From Streptomyces leeuwenhoekii (lineage in GTDB: Bacteria > Actinomycetota > Actinomycetes > Streptomycetales > Streptomycetaceae), in assembly GCF_001013905.1 (NCBI RefSeq), contig NZ_LN831790.1:2804001-2868000 (forward strand): 64,000 nt of DNA, in the 5' to 3' direction. Below the pieces are notes generated by a model that made no database searches, was not told where the DNA came from, and worked only from the letters and a program-made list of their open reading frames with translations. The position numbers and the translations under genes were made by a program. Positions 40,008 through 49,311 of this stretch are shown piece by piece (within the stretch, counting starts at the first letter, position 1; each line of letters begins with the position of its first letter).

Positions 40008-40150
40008 CCCTCACAGGGGCAATTCTGACCGTGCTGATTCTCGGTTCCATGGCGTGGCTGATTCTCCGCGGCGATCGTGCGGTCGGCCCTGCCGCTTTAC
40101 CGAGCGAAGACTCCCCGCCGACGCAGATCGAGCCTCCCTCACTCCAGTGA
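40004..40150 (+). CDS. Small single-helix membrane protein
   Basis: 48 residues starting at an ATG that overlaps the previous stop (ATGA). A membrane helix (LTGAILTVLILGSMAWLIL) is followed by a basic residue pair and a Pro/Ser/Glu-rich cytoplasmic tail. No family known. The coupling to the preceding membrane-anchored protein suggests a joint role. Confidence 0.6.
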   Translation: MTLTGAILTVLILGSMAWLILRGDRAVGPAALPSEDSPPTQIEPPSLQ

Positions 40151-40239
40151 CCACCGGAGCCTTTCGTCACCAAGTTCCCGGCCGTCTCGGCGGTCCTCAA
40201 ACCATCCCCGGATCACGGGGCCTAACGGAGACCCAAACA

Positions 40240-42144
40240 ATGAAACGCCTCCCCCGCATCGAGCAGTACGGCCTGATCGGCGACATGCAGACCAGTGCGC
40301 ACGTCTGTGATGACGGCTCGATCGACTGGTTGTGCCTGCCCCGCTTCGACGCGCCGGCCGTCTTCGCCGCCCTTCTCGGCACGCGGAGACACGGCACCTG
40401 GCAGATCGCTCCCGCCTCGACCCTCGCCGGCATCGGTCCCGAGGTGGTTGCCGAGCGTCAGTATCGCGGCGACTCCCTCGTGCTGGACTCAGTATGGCGT
40501 ACAACCGCTGGCGCTGTACGGGTCACCGACTTCATGCCGCCGGGTGACGGGGCACCTCGCGTGATCAGGGTCGTCGAGGGTGTGGCCGGTGAGGTGCCGA
40601 TGGTCTCGGTCATGCGTCCGCGGCCGGGATACGGCAGGGTCAGCCCGTGGATCCACGAGGTCGGCGGGCGCATGGTCGCGGAGGCCGGCGCGGACGCTCT
40701 GTGGCTGGACACGTCCGTCCAGCAGGTGGAGAAGGACGGCGCGGTCGTCAGCACGTTCACGGTCGCCGCCGGGCAGAGCGTGGCGTTCGTGCTGAGCTGG
40801 TGCCCGTCCCACGCCGCCGCGCCGGAGGTTTCCGAGCCGGACGCCGCACTCGCCGAGACGCTCGCGTTCTGGCAGGACTGGACAGGTCAGTGCAGTCACG
40901 ACGGGCCGTACCGCGAGGCCGTCATCCGTTCGCTGATCACGCTGAAGGCGATGACCTATGGGCCGAGCGGGGGGATCGTCGCGGCGCCGACCACGTCGCT
41001 GCCCGAGGAGATCGGCGGCGGGCGGAACTGGGACTACCGCTTCACCTGGCTGCGTGATGCCTCCACGACCCTGGCGGCCCTGCTGGGCACCGGGTACCGG
41101 CATGAGGCGCAGGCATGGCGCCGGTGGCTGCTGCGGGCGGTGGCCGGTGATCCGGAGAACCTGCAGATCATGTACGGGATCACCGGGGAGCGTGACCTGC
41201 GCGAGCAGGAGCTGCCCTGGCTGCCCGGGTATGAGGGGTCGACTCCGGTCCGGGTCGGCAACGGGGCCGCGGACCAGCTGCAGCTCGACGTTTACGGCGA
41301 GGTGATCGAGACCCTCTACCTCGCGCACCAGAGCGGTGTCGCCCACTGCGCCGACACCGCGGTGCTGCACCAGAGGCTCGTCGAGCACCTGGCGCAGCGC
41401 TGGCAGATGCCGGACGAGGGAATCTGGGAGATCCGCGGGCCGCGCCGGCACTTCGTGCATTCGAAGGTGATGGCCTGGGTGGCGGTGGACCGCACGGTCC
41501 GCCTGGCCGAGGCCGGTGCGCTCGACATCGCGGTGGACGGTCTCGTCGAGCTGCGGGAGGCGATCCATCGCGAGGTCTGCAGCAAGGGCTTCGACCCGGT
41601 GCGCAACACCTTCACCCAGTCCTACGGTTCCGAGGAGCTGGATGCCTCCCTGCTGCTGATCCCCCGGGTCGGTTTTCTCCCGCCCGATGACCCGCGCGTC
41701 GTGGGCACCGTGGAGGCGGTGCGCCGCGAGCTGTCCACCGCGGACGGGCTCGTGCGCCGCTACCCCACTGCCGGCACCCGCACCGGAGTGGACGGTCTGG
41801 CCGGCGACGAGGGCACCTTCGTTCTCTGCTCCTTCTGGCTCGTCGACGCTCTCGCCCTGGTCGGCCGCCTCGACGAGGCGATGGGCCTGTTCGACCGTAT
41901 TCTGGCGCTGCGCAACGACTTGGGCCTGCTCGCCGAGGAGTACGACCCCGTCCAGCAGCGTCAGCTCGGGAACTTCCCGCAGGCGTTCAGCCACATGGGC
42001 CTGATCCAGAGCGCCCTGCTCCTGCATCTTCTCTCGTCGGGCCCGGCGCCCGCCCCGGCCGCGGTGGGGGCTCCGGTGCGCGGTTCCGTGCCGTGTTTTC
42101 CGCGGCAGGCCCGCCGGGATCTGGTCGCTTCCCCGCGCCTCTAG
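40240..42144 (+). CDS. Glycoside hydrolase family 15 (glucoamylase/trehalase-like)
   Basis: 634 residues. A beta-sandwich N-terminal domain (IEQYGLIGDMQTSAHVCDDGSIDWL) leads to the (alpha/alpha)6 barrel. The general acid is in LPEEIGGGRNWDYR and the base in LAEEYDP, followed by QLGNFPQAFSHMGL. Actinobacterial members of this type often act as alpha,alpha-trehalases. No signal peptide, so cytoplasmic. The conservon starts 35 bp downstream on the same strand. Confidence 0.9.
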   Translation: MKRLPRIEQYGLIGDMQTSAHVCDDGSIDWLCLPRFDAPAVFAALLGTRRHGTWQIAPASTLAGIGPEVVAERQYRGDSLVLDSVWRTTAGAVRVTDFMPPGDGAPRVIRVVEGVAGEVPMVSVMRPRPGYGRVSPWIHEVGGRMVAEAGADALWLDTSVQQVEKDGAVVSTFTVAAGQSVAFVLSWCPSHAAAPEVSEPDAALAETLAFWQDWTGQCSHDGPYREAVIRSLITLKAMTYGPSGGIVAAPTTSLPEEIGGGRNWDYRFTWLRDASTTLAALLGTGYRHEAQAWRRWLLRAVAGDPENLQIMYGITGERDLREQELPWLPGYEGSTPVRVGNGAADQLQLDVYGEVIETLYLAHQSGVAHCADTAVLHQRLVEHLAQRWQMPDEGIWEIRGPRRHFVHSKVMAWVAVDRTVRLAEAGALDIAVDGLVELREAIHREVCSKGFDPVRNTFTQSYGSEELDASLLLIPRVGFLPPDDPRVVGTVEAVRRELSTADGLVRRYPTAGTRTGVDGLAGDEGTFVLCSFWLVDALALVGRLDEAMGLFDRILALRNDLGLLAEEYDPVQQRQLGNFPQAFSHMGLIQSALLLHLLSSGPAPAPAAVGAPVRGSVPCFPRQARRDLVASPRL

Positions 42145-42178
42145 CCGCCGTTTCTTCCCCTGTCTGTTGAGGATCTCC

Positions 42179-43702
42179 ATGTCTGACAGCGTGTTCCCCG
42201 CCCGATCGGTCGCGTTTGGCCGCCGCAGATGGCGGACTTCCCCGACCGACAGGTTCACGCTTGAGCGCGTTCGTCGTGCCGTGGCCGTGCCTCTGCTGTG
42301 GCTGCTGGGACTGCTGGGTGCCGCCTGTGCCCTGTGGATGACGACGGACATCTCCCGCGCCTGGCTGGTGACCGGTCTGGTGTGCGGGCTGGCCGCGGTC
42401 GCGGTCGTTGCGGCCCGCTCGGCGGGTGCTGCCGCAGAAGCTGTGCAGGCCGCCGCGGCGAAGGCCCAGGCAGCGGACGTGGCGGCCGTCGCGGAGGTGG
42501 CTGCGGCCGTGGACCGGTCGGTGCGGTGGTCGACGGACGAGCTGTGCCGGGGCGTGCGTCCGCCCCTGCCCGGCAGGCAGGCGCCGCGACCGGCCGGCCC
42601 GCTGGCGACGATCGAGACGGCCCTGGGTGAGCTGCAGGTTCTGACTGTGGCATCGCTGATCCGGGTGCATGACGAGTCCCAGTCGGCCGTGTTACTGGAG
42701 GTCCTGCGGCGCCTGGCCAGGCGCGAGCACGCCCTGGTCGCGAAGGCTCTGAACGAACTGAACGAGCTGGAGAAGCTGACCGACGACCCTGATCTGCTGT
42801 CGAAGATCTTCCACATCGATCACCTGGTGACGCGCATGCGCCGGCAGGTGGAGAGCACGGCGGTGCTGGGCGGGGAGTCCTTGCGCAGCGTGCGCCGACC
42901 GGCGTCGGTGATGACCGTGCTGCGCGGCGCGATCTCCGAGGTGGTGCAGTACCCGCGGGTGGTGCCGGTCGCGGGATCGGTCGGAGCGGAGCTGGGCCTG
43001 CCGGGTCACGTGGGCCCGGACCTGACGCACCTGCTGGCCGAGCTGATCGAGAACGCCTGCGAGTGCTCGGACCCGGCCACCCGGGTCACGGTGCGTGCCC
43101 AACGGGCCCCGGCCGGGCTGGTGATCGAGGTGGAGGACCGCGCCGTCCCGATACACCCGCAGACCCGCGAGGAGATGAACCGCCTCCTCGCGGCTCCCGA
43201 CGACGTGGACGTCAGCGGTCAGGTCCGGGCGGGACAGATCGGCCTGCTGGTCGCGGCGAAGATCGCTCACCGGCATGGGCTGTCCGTCCGTCTGCAGGAG
43301 AACGCGACGGGCGGCACCACCGCTCTGGTCGTCGTACCGGACAGGCTCCTGGTCCCGATCACTCCCCCCGAGGATGCCGGGGTCCACCAGGGTGCAGCAG
43401 ACCGGCCGTCGGTGCCTGCTCCGCCGCGGGGCGGTTCCGCAGCGCGGTCCGGGCCGCCGCAGGATCCCGCCGTCCAGCCCGCCCCCGCCGGTGCGCCGGG
43501 AGCAGCCAGGGCGGCGCACCGGGAGGGTACGCCGACGCTTCCGAGGCGTCTACGCCAATCTGGTTCGTTCCGTCCTCCAGCTGAGCGGGAACAGGCTCCT
43601 GCGACGGCCGCGAGGCCGGGACTGGCAGCCGCCTTCCGCGAAGGCCAGCGGGCCGGCAGCACCGGCGGACCACCTGCCGAGTCCTCCGAGCCCAGAGCAT
43701 GA
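42179..43702 (+). CDS. Conservon sensor histidine-kinase-like protein (CvnA)
   Basis: 507 residues. Two membrane helices near residues 40-80 (LLWLLGLLGAACALWM and WLVTGLVCGLAAVAVV) precede a long helical linker with an Ala-rich coiled coil, then a HATPase domain: N box LAELIENACECSDP, then VIEVEDRAVPI and GQIGLLVAAKIAHRHG. The G1 box glycine (D-x-G) is replaced by Ala. The C-terminal 120 residues are Pro/Ala/Arg-rich and disordered. GAGGA precedes the ATG. It heads the cvnABCD set that forms a membrane-bound signalling complex. Confidence 0.88.
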   Translation: MSDSVFPARSVAFGRRRWRTSPTDRFTLERVRRAVAVPLLWLLGLLGAACALWMTTDISRAWLVTGLVCGLAAVAVVAARSAGAAAEAVQAAAAKAQAADVAAVAEVAAAVDRSVRWSTDELCRGVRPPLPGRQAPRPAGPLATIETALGELQVLTVASLIRVHDESQSAVLLEVLRRLARREHALVAKALNELNELEKLTDDPDLLSKIFHIDHLVTRMRRQVESTAVLGGESLRSVRRPASVMTVLRGAISEVVQYPRVVPVAGSVGAELGLPGHVGPDLTHLLAELIENACECSDPATRVTVRAQRAPAGLVIEVEDRAVPIHPQTREEMNRLLAAPDDVDVSGQVRAGQIGLLVAAKIAHRHGLSVRLQENATGGTTALVVVPDRLLVPITPPEDAGVHQGAADRPSVPAPPRGGSAARSGPPQDPAVQPAPAGAPGAARAAHREGTPTLPRRLRQSGSFRPPAEREQAPATAARPGLAAAFREGQRAGSTGGPPAESSEPRA

Positions 43703-43790
43703 CCCGCACCTCCGCATCCTCCCGTCCGCGATCCCCGTCCGGTGGCCAGGCGTGACCGCCGGCCCTCTCTTCTCTCTTGGAGCAATCGGC

Positions 43791-44303
43791 ATGACAACCA
43801 ACCCCCACACGCCCGACATGACCAGCCGCGGCGGTGTATCCGACGCGGCGGCGAGCGGACCGCAGACCGATATGGCCTGGCTGCTGCAGAAGTTCGCCGC
43901 CGACGTCCCCGGCGTCACGCACGCGGTCCTGCTGGCGCGGGACGGGCTGCGGCTGCTGGACAGCGACGTCGACAAGGACTGGGCGGACGAGCTGTCGGCC
44001 GCGGTCAGCGGAGTGGCGTCGATCGCTGCGAACATCACCGGCCCGACCCACAAGAAGAAGCCGGCCAGGCAGGTCATCATCGAGCGGGACGACTGCCTGT
44101 TCTTCATCCAGGGCGCCGGGCGCAGCGCGGCATTCAGGAATCATCCCGGCAGCACGCAGGGGATGGTGGACACCGTCCTGGTCGTGATCACCACCGCGGA
44201 CGCCGACGTCGGCACCGTCGGGTACGAGATGAGCCGCCTGGTGGAGAAGTTCGCCCCCTACATGGACATTCCCGTGCGTGGGGCCGCGGGCGAGGGCCGG
44301 TGA
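43791..44303 (+). CDS. Conservon roadblock/LC7 protein (CvnB)
   Basis: 170 residues, roadblock/LC7 fold: MAWLLQKFAADVPGVTHAVLLARDGL, then ASIAANITG and DTVLVVITTADADVGTVGYEM. In conservons this protein acts with the GTPase CvnD, in the style of MglB/MglA. TTGGAGCAATCGGC precedes the ATG. It overlaps cvnC (GTGA). Confidence 0.92.
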   Translation: MTTNPHTPDMTSRGGVSDAAASGPQTDMAWLLQKFAADVPGVTHAVLLARDGLRLLDSDVDKDWADELSAAVSGVASIAANITGPTHKKKPARQVIIERDDCLFFIQGAGRSAAFRNHPGSTQGMVDTVLVVITTADADVGTVGYEMSRLVEKFAPYMDIPVRGAAGEGR

Positions 44304-44731
44304 GCGCGCCCGACCGGGCGGCTGAAGAGTCCGACCGGAGGGCTGAGGAGTCCGAGTTCGTACGGAGCTACACGCTGACGGGCGGACGGACGCGGCCGCG
44401 GCATCTGCTGGGCCTGGACTCGGTGCTGGAGGCCGGGTCCGGGCGGCCCGGTCCCGGCCAGGCCGAGGAGTGTCGGCGCATCGTCGCTCTGTGCCGGGAG
44501 CGCCGCTGCTCGGTGGCGGAGCTGGCGGGTCGGCTCGGCCGTCCCGTCACCGCGGTCAAGGTCCTCGTCTCGGACCTCCTGGACACCGACGCCCTGGTCT
44601 TGCCCGTCATCGACCCCTACACCTCGTCCGACGGGGACGCGGACCCGCGTCCCAGCGGGCAGTTGCTGGCGGCCCTCTCCGCGGGCCTGAGAAAGAAGTT
44701 CCCTGATGCCATCGATCGCCAGGCCGGCTGA
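44300..44731 (+). CDS. Conservon DUF742 protein (CvnC)
   Basis: 143 residues. The DUF742 core FVRSYTLTGGRTRPRHLLGLDS and the winged-helix-like CSVAELAGRLGRPVTAVKVLVSDL are clear, ending in a Lys-rich tail. Start GTG overlaps the cvnB stop; its 3' end overlaps cvnD by 26 bp. Confidence 0.92.
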   Translation: MSAPDRAAEESDRRAEESEFVRSYTLTGGRTRPRHLLGLDSVLEAGSGRPGPGQAEECRRIVALCRERRCSVAELAGRLGRPVTAVKVLVSDLLDTDALVLPVIDPYTSSDGDADPRPSGQLLAALSAGLRKKFPDAIDRQAG

Positions 44732-45335
44732 GTCCGCCGCGCCGCCGAGGACACCGTCGCCTGCGGATGCCGGCGGCGCGACCGTGCTGAAGATCGTGAT
44801 CGCCGGAGGCTTCGGCGTGGGCAAGACCACCGCCGTGGGAGCCGTCAGCGAGATCGCGCCCCTGAGCACAGAGGAGTACCTGACCGAGGCCAGTGTGCCG
44901 CTGGACAGTCTGGACGGCGTGGAGGCCAAGGAGACCACCACGGTCGCCTTCGACTTCGGCCGCCTCAGCCTCTTCGACGCACCCGTGCCCATGGAGCTGT
45001 TCCTGTTCGGCACTCCCGGCCAGGACCGGTTCGTGGACCTCTGGTACGACCTGGCCCACGGCGCGGTCGGCGCCGTCGTCCTGGTCGACACCCGCCGACT
45101 GACGAGCAGCTTCACCGCCGTCACCTTCTTCGAGGACATCGGCCTGCCCTTCGTCGTCGCCGTCAACGAGTTCGACGGCGCACACCGCTACCACCCCGAA
45201 GAGGTCCGCGCCGCGCTGGAACTGCCCACGCACGTGCCGGTGGTCACCTGCGACGCACGCAAGGCCGACCACGTCGCCGGAGTCCTGCTGACTCTCGTCG
45301 GACACGCCGCGCAGAGCGGTCCGGCAGCCTCCTGA
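44706..45335 (+). CDS. Conservon small GTPase (CvnD)
   Basis: 209 residues, Ras-like. P-loop GGFGVGKTT, switch II LFGTPGQDRF, G4 NEFD (in place of NKxD) and G5-like TCDARKADH. The effector region EEYLTEASVPLD is typical of CvnD. It would cycle with CvnB and relay a signal from CvnA. Confidence 0.93.
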   Translation: MPSIARPAESAAPPRTPSPADAGGATVLKIVIAGGFGVGKTTAVGAVSEIAPLSTEEYLTEASVPLDSLDGVEAKETTTVAFDFGRLSLFDAPVPMELFLFGTPGQDRFVDLWYDLAHGAVGAVVLVDTRRLTSSFTAVTFFEDIGLPFVVAVNEFDGAHRYHPEEVRAALELPTHVPVVTCDARKADHVAGVLLTLVGHAAQSGPAAS

Positions 45336-45366
45336 CACCCGCCCCTACCGCATCCCAGGACAGCTG

Positions 45367-46011
45367 ATGACCTACCCGCCTCATGAACCGCCCGCGGCAC
45401 CGCGCCCTGACACGCCCACACAGCCGTTACCCCGCCGCGGGCCGCGAGGGACCGCCGTGCCGGCCAAGGCGCCCTTCATGGACCCTCAGGCCCCTCAGGC
45501 CCCGCAGGTACCGCAGAAAGACGAGCTGGCGGAGCGGTACGAGCTGATCCGGCGTCTGGGCCTGCCCACCGCGGCCGACCCGGTCTTCGACGACTTCGCC
45601 CGCGAGATGGCCGCCCGGACAGGCTTCCTCTACGGCTTCGTGAACCTGCTGCTGGCCGAGCAGACGTTCATCGGTCTGCACCAGCCGCCCGCCGGCAGCG
45701 GGTACGTCATCGTCGGCCGCACCATGAGCACCGAGTACGGCTGGTGCCCGGAAGTGGTGGACCGCAAAAAGGCCCTGCCCCTGCCCGACGTCCACGCCTC
45801 CCCGCGCTTCTCCGGCAACTACATCGTCGACGCGGTCGGGATCCAGTCCTACTTCGGAGCCCCCCTCATCTACAGGAGCATCGTGCTGGGCACCGTCTGC
45901 GTCATCGACCCGGACAAGCGGCCCCACAGTGAAGCCCGCCGACTGCGCGACCTGGTGATCGACACCGGCCGCGAAGTGATGCACCACGTCACCCACGAAC
46001 TCGGCCGCTGA
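45367..46011 (+). CDS. GAF-domain protein
   Basis: 214 residues. About 50 Pro-rich N-terminal residues are followed by a GAF domain (DPVFDDFAREMAARTGFLYGFVNLL, FGAPLIYRSIVLGTVCVIDP). A WCPEVVDRKK segment gives one Cys inside the ligand pocket area. No output domain. It is 31 bp after cvnD and probably adds a ligand-sensing part to the conservon. Confidence 0.85.
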   Translation: MTYPPHEPPAAPRPDTPTQPLPRRGPRGTAVPAKAPFMDPQAPQAPQVPQKDELAERYELIRRLGLPTAADPVFDDFAREMAARTGFLYGFVNLLLAEQTFIGLHQPPAGSGYVIVGRTMSTEYGWCPEVVDRKKALPLPDVHASPRFSGNYIVDAVGIQSYFGAPLIYRSIVLGTVCVIDPDKRPHSEARRLRDLVIDTGREVMHHVTHELGR

Positions 46012-46091
46012 ACCCCTCGCCGTCACCCGCGGGCCCCCGCGCGTCCGGCCACCGCACCGTGCGTCCTTCATCCAGGCAGAGGGAGACGACC

Positions 46092-47375
46092 ATGACCACC
46101 AGCACACCGCCTCCAGCACTCCGTCCCTACCTCACCGCCCGCCACGAACTGCTGTGGCAGGAGGCCGACGCCTTCGCGGCCGACCACGTCGCCCCGTGCG
46201 TGGACCGTATGGAAGCCGCTCCCGGCACGGTGGAACGCAAGATCGCCGACCTCATGGCGAAGCGCGGCTGGTTCGCCGTCACCGTCCCCGCCCGCTTCGG
46301 CGGTATGGGCGCCGATCACGTCGCCAAGACCATCCTGATCCACCGCATCGCCCGTGTCTCCGGCGCTGCCGCCGCCATTCTGCAGGCCACCCTCATCCCC
46401 GTCGGCGCCCTGCTGCACTTCGCCACCCACGACCAGAAGGCCCACTGGCTGCCGCAGGTCGCGAACGGATCACTGCTGCTGTCGATCGCCTCCACCGAGC
46501 CGGACGCCGGCGGCCACATCGGCGGCATCCAGACCACCGCCGAACGCACCGGCAAACACTGGGTGATCACCGGCAGCAAACTCCACATAGGCAACTCGCA
46601 CCTGGCGGGAGCCCACCTCGTCATCGCGCGCACCGCCGAACAGGACACGGCGGGTTCCGATCCTCTCCAAGTTGAAGGGGAACGTGACCCTGGTGTGACC
46701 GCGTCCCGCGCGCTGACCGCCTTCCTGGTCGAATCCGACCGCAAAGGGCTGTCCGTCGCCGACCACCGGCCCGGCCTCGGGCTGCACGGATTCTCCGCCG
46801 GCCGTCTCGACCTCGACCACGTGCGCGTTCCCGACACGAACAGGATCGGCGAGCCCGGCCGCGGCCTCGCTGTCGCTCAGAGCAGCAGCATTCTCTACGG
46901 CCGGGCCAACCTGGCCGCGCTCAGCCTGGGACTGCACGAGGCGGTCGTGGAGATCACCACTTCCTACCTGAAAGGCCGCCCCCGCTACGGGGCGGTCCTG
47001 TCCGACCAGCCGGTCGTGCGGGACCGCATCGGCCCCTTGGAGTCCCGTCTGCGCGCTGCCCGTGTCCTCGCGTACCAGGCCGTTCACCTCCTCGACCGCG
47101 GCCTGTCCTGCGACGCGGAGCTGATCAACGCCAAGTACCTCGGCCACGCCTGGGCAGCCCGGTCCGCCCAGGACGCCATGGAGCTGCACGGCGGTAAAGC
47201 CCTCGCCAGCGACTACGCCCTCCAGCGGCTGTGGCGCGACATCCAGCACGCCTACCCGCCCGCGGGGACCGGTGAAGTCCAGCGCCTTCGCCTCGCCGAC
47301 GCCGCCCTGGGCGAGGACCCCATCCAGTGGTCGGAGCACTTCGCCGCAGAGGCCGCCTGGACCGCCCCCGCCTAA
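46092..47375 (+). CDS. Acyl-CoA dehydrogenase family protein, catalytic Glu absent
   Basis: 427 residues with the three-part ACAD fold: N-terminal helices, middle beta domain (LLSIASTEPDAGGHIGG, WVITGSKLHIGNS), C-terminal helices (RSAQDAMELHGGKALA). In the family motif Y-E-G-T-x-E-I-Q the sequence is P-A-G-T-G-E-V-Q, so the base Glu is Ala. It may be a dehydrogenase with a relocated base, a monooxygenase- or nitro-type relative, or inactive. It lies 80 bp after the GAF gene. Confidence 0.82.
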   Translation: MTTSTPPPALRPYLTARHELLWQEADAFAADHVAPCVDRMEAAPGTVERKIADLMAKRGWFAVTVPARFGGMGADHVAKTILIHRIARVSGAAAAILQATLIPVGALLHFATHDQKAHWLPQVANGSLLLSIASTEPDAGGHIGGIQTTAERTGKHWVITGSKLHIGNSHLAGAHLVIARTAEQDTAGSDPLQVEGERDPGVTASRALTAFLVESDRKGLSVADHRPGLGLHGFSAGRLDLDHVRVPDTNRIGEPGRGLAVAQSSSILYGRANLAALSLGLHEAVVEITTSYLKGRPRYGAVLSDQPVVRDRIGPLESRLRAARVLAYQAVHLLDRGLSCDAELINAKYLGHAWAARSAQDAMELHGGKALASDYALQRLWRDIQHAYPPAGTGEVQRLRLADAALGEDPIQWSEHFAAEAAWTAPA

Positions 47376-47514
47376 AGCTCCCGTGCGCAGTTTCCCCGTG
47401 ACTTCGCGTCGCTGCGCACGGGCCCGGCCGCCAGCCCCACCCACTCCCTCGTCAGGGGCTGGCGGCCCAGTTCCCACGCCGATCCCGCCCACAGCCCAGA
47501 AAGAGACAACGACC

Positions 47515-48121
47515 GTGAGCCCCTCTTCGCCGGATGCCGCACCCTCCGCCCCGCTGCGACAACTCCTCCATGACGCCCTGGAGGACGCTCATTTCGTGGG
47601 GCATGTCGAGGCCGCAGACGACGGGAGGGCGCTGAAAGCCACCCTCTACAGCCACAGGGCGCCCTTCACCGACTCCCTGGAGGCCAACGACTGGCTGAGC
47701 AAGGCCGGCGTCTTCGCCACCGCCGCGCTCAACGAGGGTCATTACGTCGTCATCACTCTGCCCACCGCCGCGTCCGTGCACCAGCTGATCATCAGCCTGC
47801 TGACGCCCTGGATCACTGCGCACACCGTCGCCAAACAGATGGTCGACCTGTTGGAGACCCACGCTCGGCGCCCCCGGCATCGACAGCGGTCTCGACCTTC
47901 CCCGCAAACGCGAAATGCGCCGCCTCGCGGAACGAATCCAGTGGCTGATCACCGGTGTCGTCGGGTCCGCAGTCCGAGCGGTGACAGAACCCGGATGCGC
48001 GCACCAGCAGGACAGCCTCACGCTCCACCTGACCATCGACCAGGCACGCCACCTGGTGGAACGCCTTGAAACCTCTCCCCTGCCCAGCCAGGACCGATCC
48101 CCTGCCACCGGAGCGGCATGA
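47515..48121 (+). pseudogene. Hypothetical protein, frameshifted
   Basis: A GTG-started frame reads sensibly to MVDLLETHARRP (about 47880) and then becomes Arg/Pro-rich shadow. The next frame then continues with PGIDSGLDLPRKREMRRLAERI and ends at 48121. One extra C in the run of five at about 47874-47878 would explain the switch; four Cs give a single 201-residue protein. No family recognised; the first part is mixed alpha/beta, the second helical. If it is read in two parts, the second could start at ATG 47915. It overlaps the next gene by 4 bp. Confidence 0.6.
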
Positions 48122-49311
48122 ACACCCCGACCAGTACCACCGAGAGCCCTGAGCAAGGCGTGAAAGGCGCGTCGACATACCGGCAACTGCGGTCGACGCT
48201 CGTCGCATTCCAGCGGGCGATGGCCCAGTTCGACAGCCCGACCGCATCCGCAACCGAACGTGCCCGCGAGGCTGTCTGGGCGGTGGTGGAGCCGTGGCTG
48301 CCACTGGCCGAGCAGCGCCAGCGCCAGGCCGCGCCGTCCCCTTCGGACCAGGAGCGGTGGCGGCAGCTCATCACTGAGGCACGCCAGCTCAGCACCAGGC
48401 ACACGCCCGGAACCGACCCGGTGCTGCAGTGCTGGGCCGCGCGCCGTCTCCTGCGCGCCCTGATGGAGGCTGAGCGCCCCGGCCCGAGCGTCAGTGACAT
48501 CGCCGGCAGCGTCCGGCAGGCCATCAGCAGGGGCACCTACACACCCGGCACCCTGCTGGGAATGAGCCGCATCGCCGCCGAGCAGGACACACCCACGGTC
48601 GAGCGCGTCGAGCTGGCTCTGCAGGATCTCCAGCGGGAGGGCCTGGTCACCATCAGCTACTCCAAACGAGTGCGCGTGGCCGGCAACACACCGTCGACGG
48701 ACCGGCCGACGCAGATCGCCACCTGGATCCGCTACCTCATCCAGTCAGCCGTCTACCCGCCGCATTCGGAACTGCCCCCTGTTCGGTCACTGGCGCTGAG
48801 CCTGGTTTCGGCGCCCGCCGAGATCACCACTGCCCTGCGCATGCTGGAAGACCAGAACGTCGTCCAGCGCCGCCCCGGCCAGCGCGCCCTTGTGCTCCCC
48901 GCCCAGCCCTTTCCCGTCGCGCCCCCCTCCGATCTTGACGACCTCCTCACCAGCCTTCATCACCGTGCGCTTCCCGGCACGCGCCTGACCGGGGCGGAAG
49001 TCCTCACGACGTGCCGCCGGACACGCACCTGGTGGACCAGCCGGAGGACGCCACCTCCTGATGCCGTGGACCGCCTCGTCCGCACACTCATCACCGCTGC
49101 GGCACGCCTCATCCCACAGGCCGCCCAGCAGCACCAGGGCAATCGCGACGTAACGACCCTCCTTCGGCGCACCGCCATCACCGCACTCGCCGAGCAGCCC
49201 ACGGACAGCGGGGAGCAGGTATGGCGTGCAGCCTGCCTGGCCGCCGCCGTTCGCGAGCTGTCCCAACTCACCAATGACAGCAAGACCACCGCAGCAGGAG
49301 CCCCCCGATGA
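48118..49311 (+). CDS. GntR-like regulator with two winged-helix segments
   Basis: 397 residues. Two GntR-type segments are visible: one near residue 125 (SVRQAISRGTYTPGTLLGMSRIAAEQDTP...LQREGLVTI) and one near residue 205 (WIRYLIQSAVYPPHSELPPVRSLALSL...LEDQNVVQRR). Flanking parts are helical and unassigned. First gene of the seven-gene coupled set that ends with the NUDIX gene; its ATG overlaps the preceding stop. Confidence 0.75.
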   Translation: MNTPTSTTESPEQGVKGASTYRQLRSTLVAFQRAMAQFDSPTASATERAREAVWAVVEPWLPLAEQRQRQAAPSPSDQERWRQLITEARQLSTRHTPGTDPVLQCWAARRLLRALMEAERPGPSVSDIAGSVRQAISRGTYTPGTLLGMSRIAAEQDTPTVERVELALQDLQREGLVTISYSKRVRVAGNTPSTDRPTQIATWIRYLIQSAVYPPHSELPPVRSLALSLVSAPAEITTALRMLEDQNVVQRRPGQRALVLPAQPFPVAPPSDLDDLLTSLHHRALPGTRLTGAEVLTTCRRTRTWWTSRRTPPPDAVDRLVRTLITAAARLIPQAAQQHQGNRDVTTLLRRTAITALAEQPTDSGEQVWRAACLAAAVRELSQLTNDSKTTAAGAPR

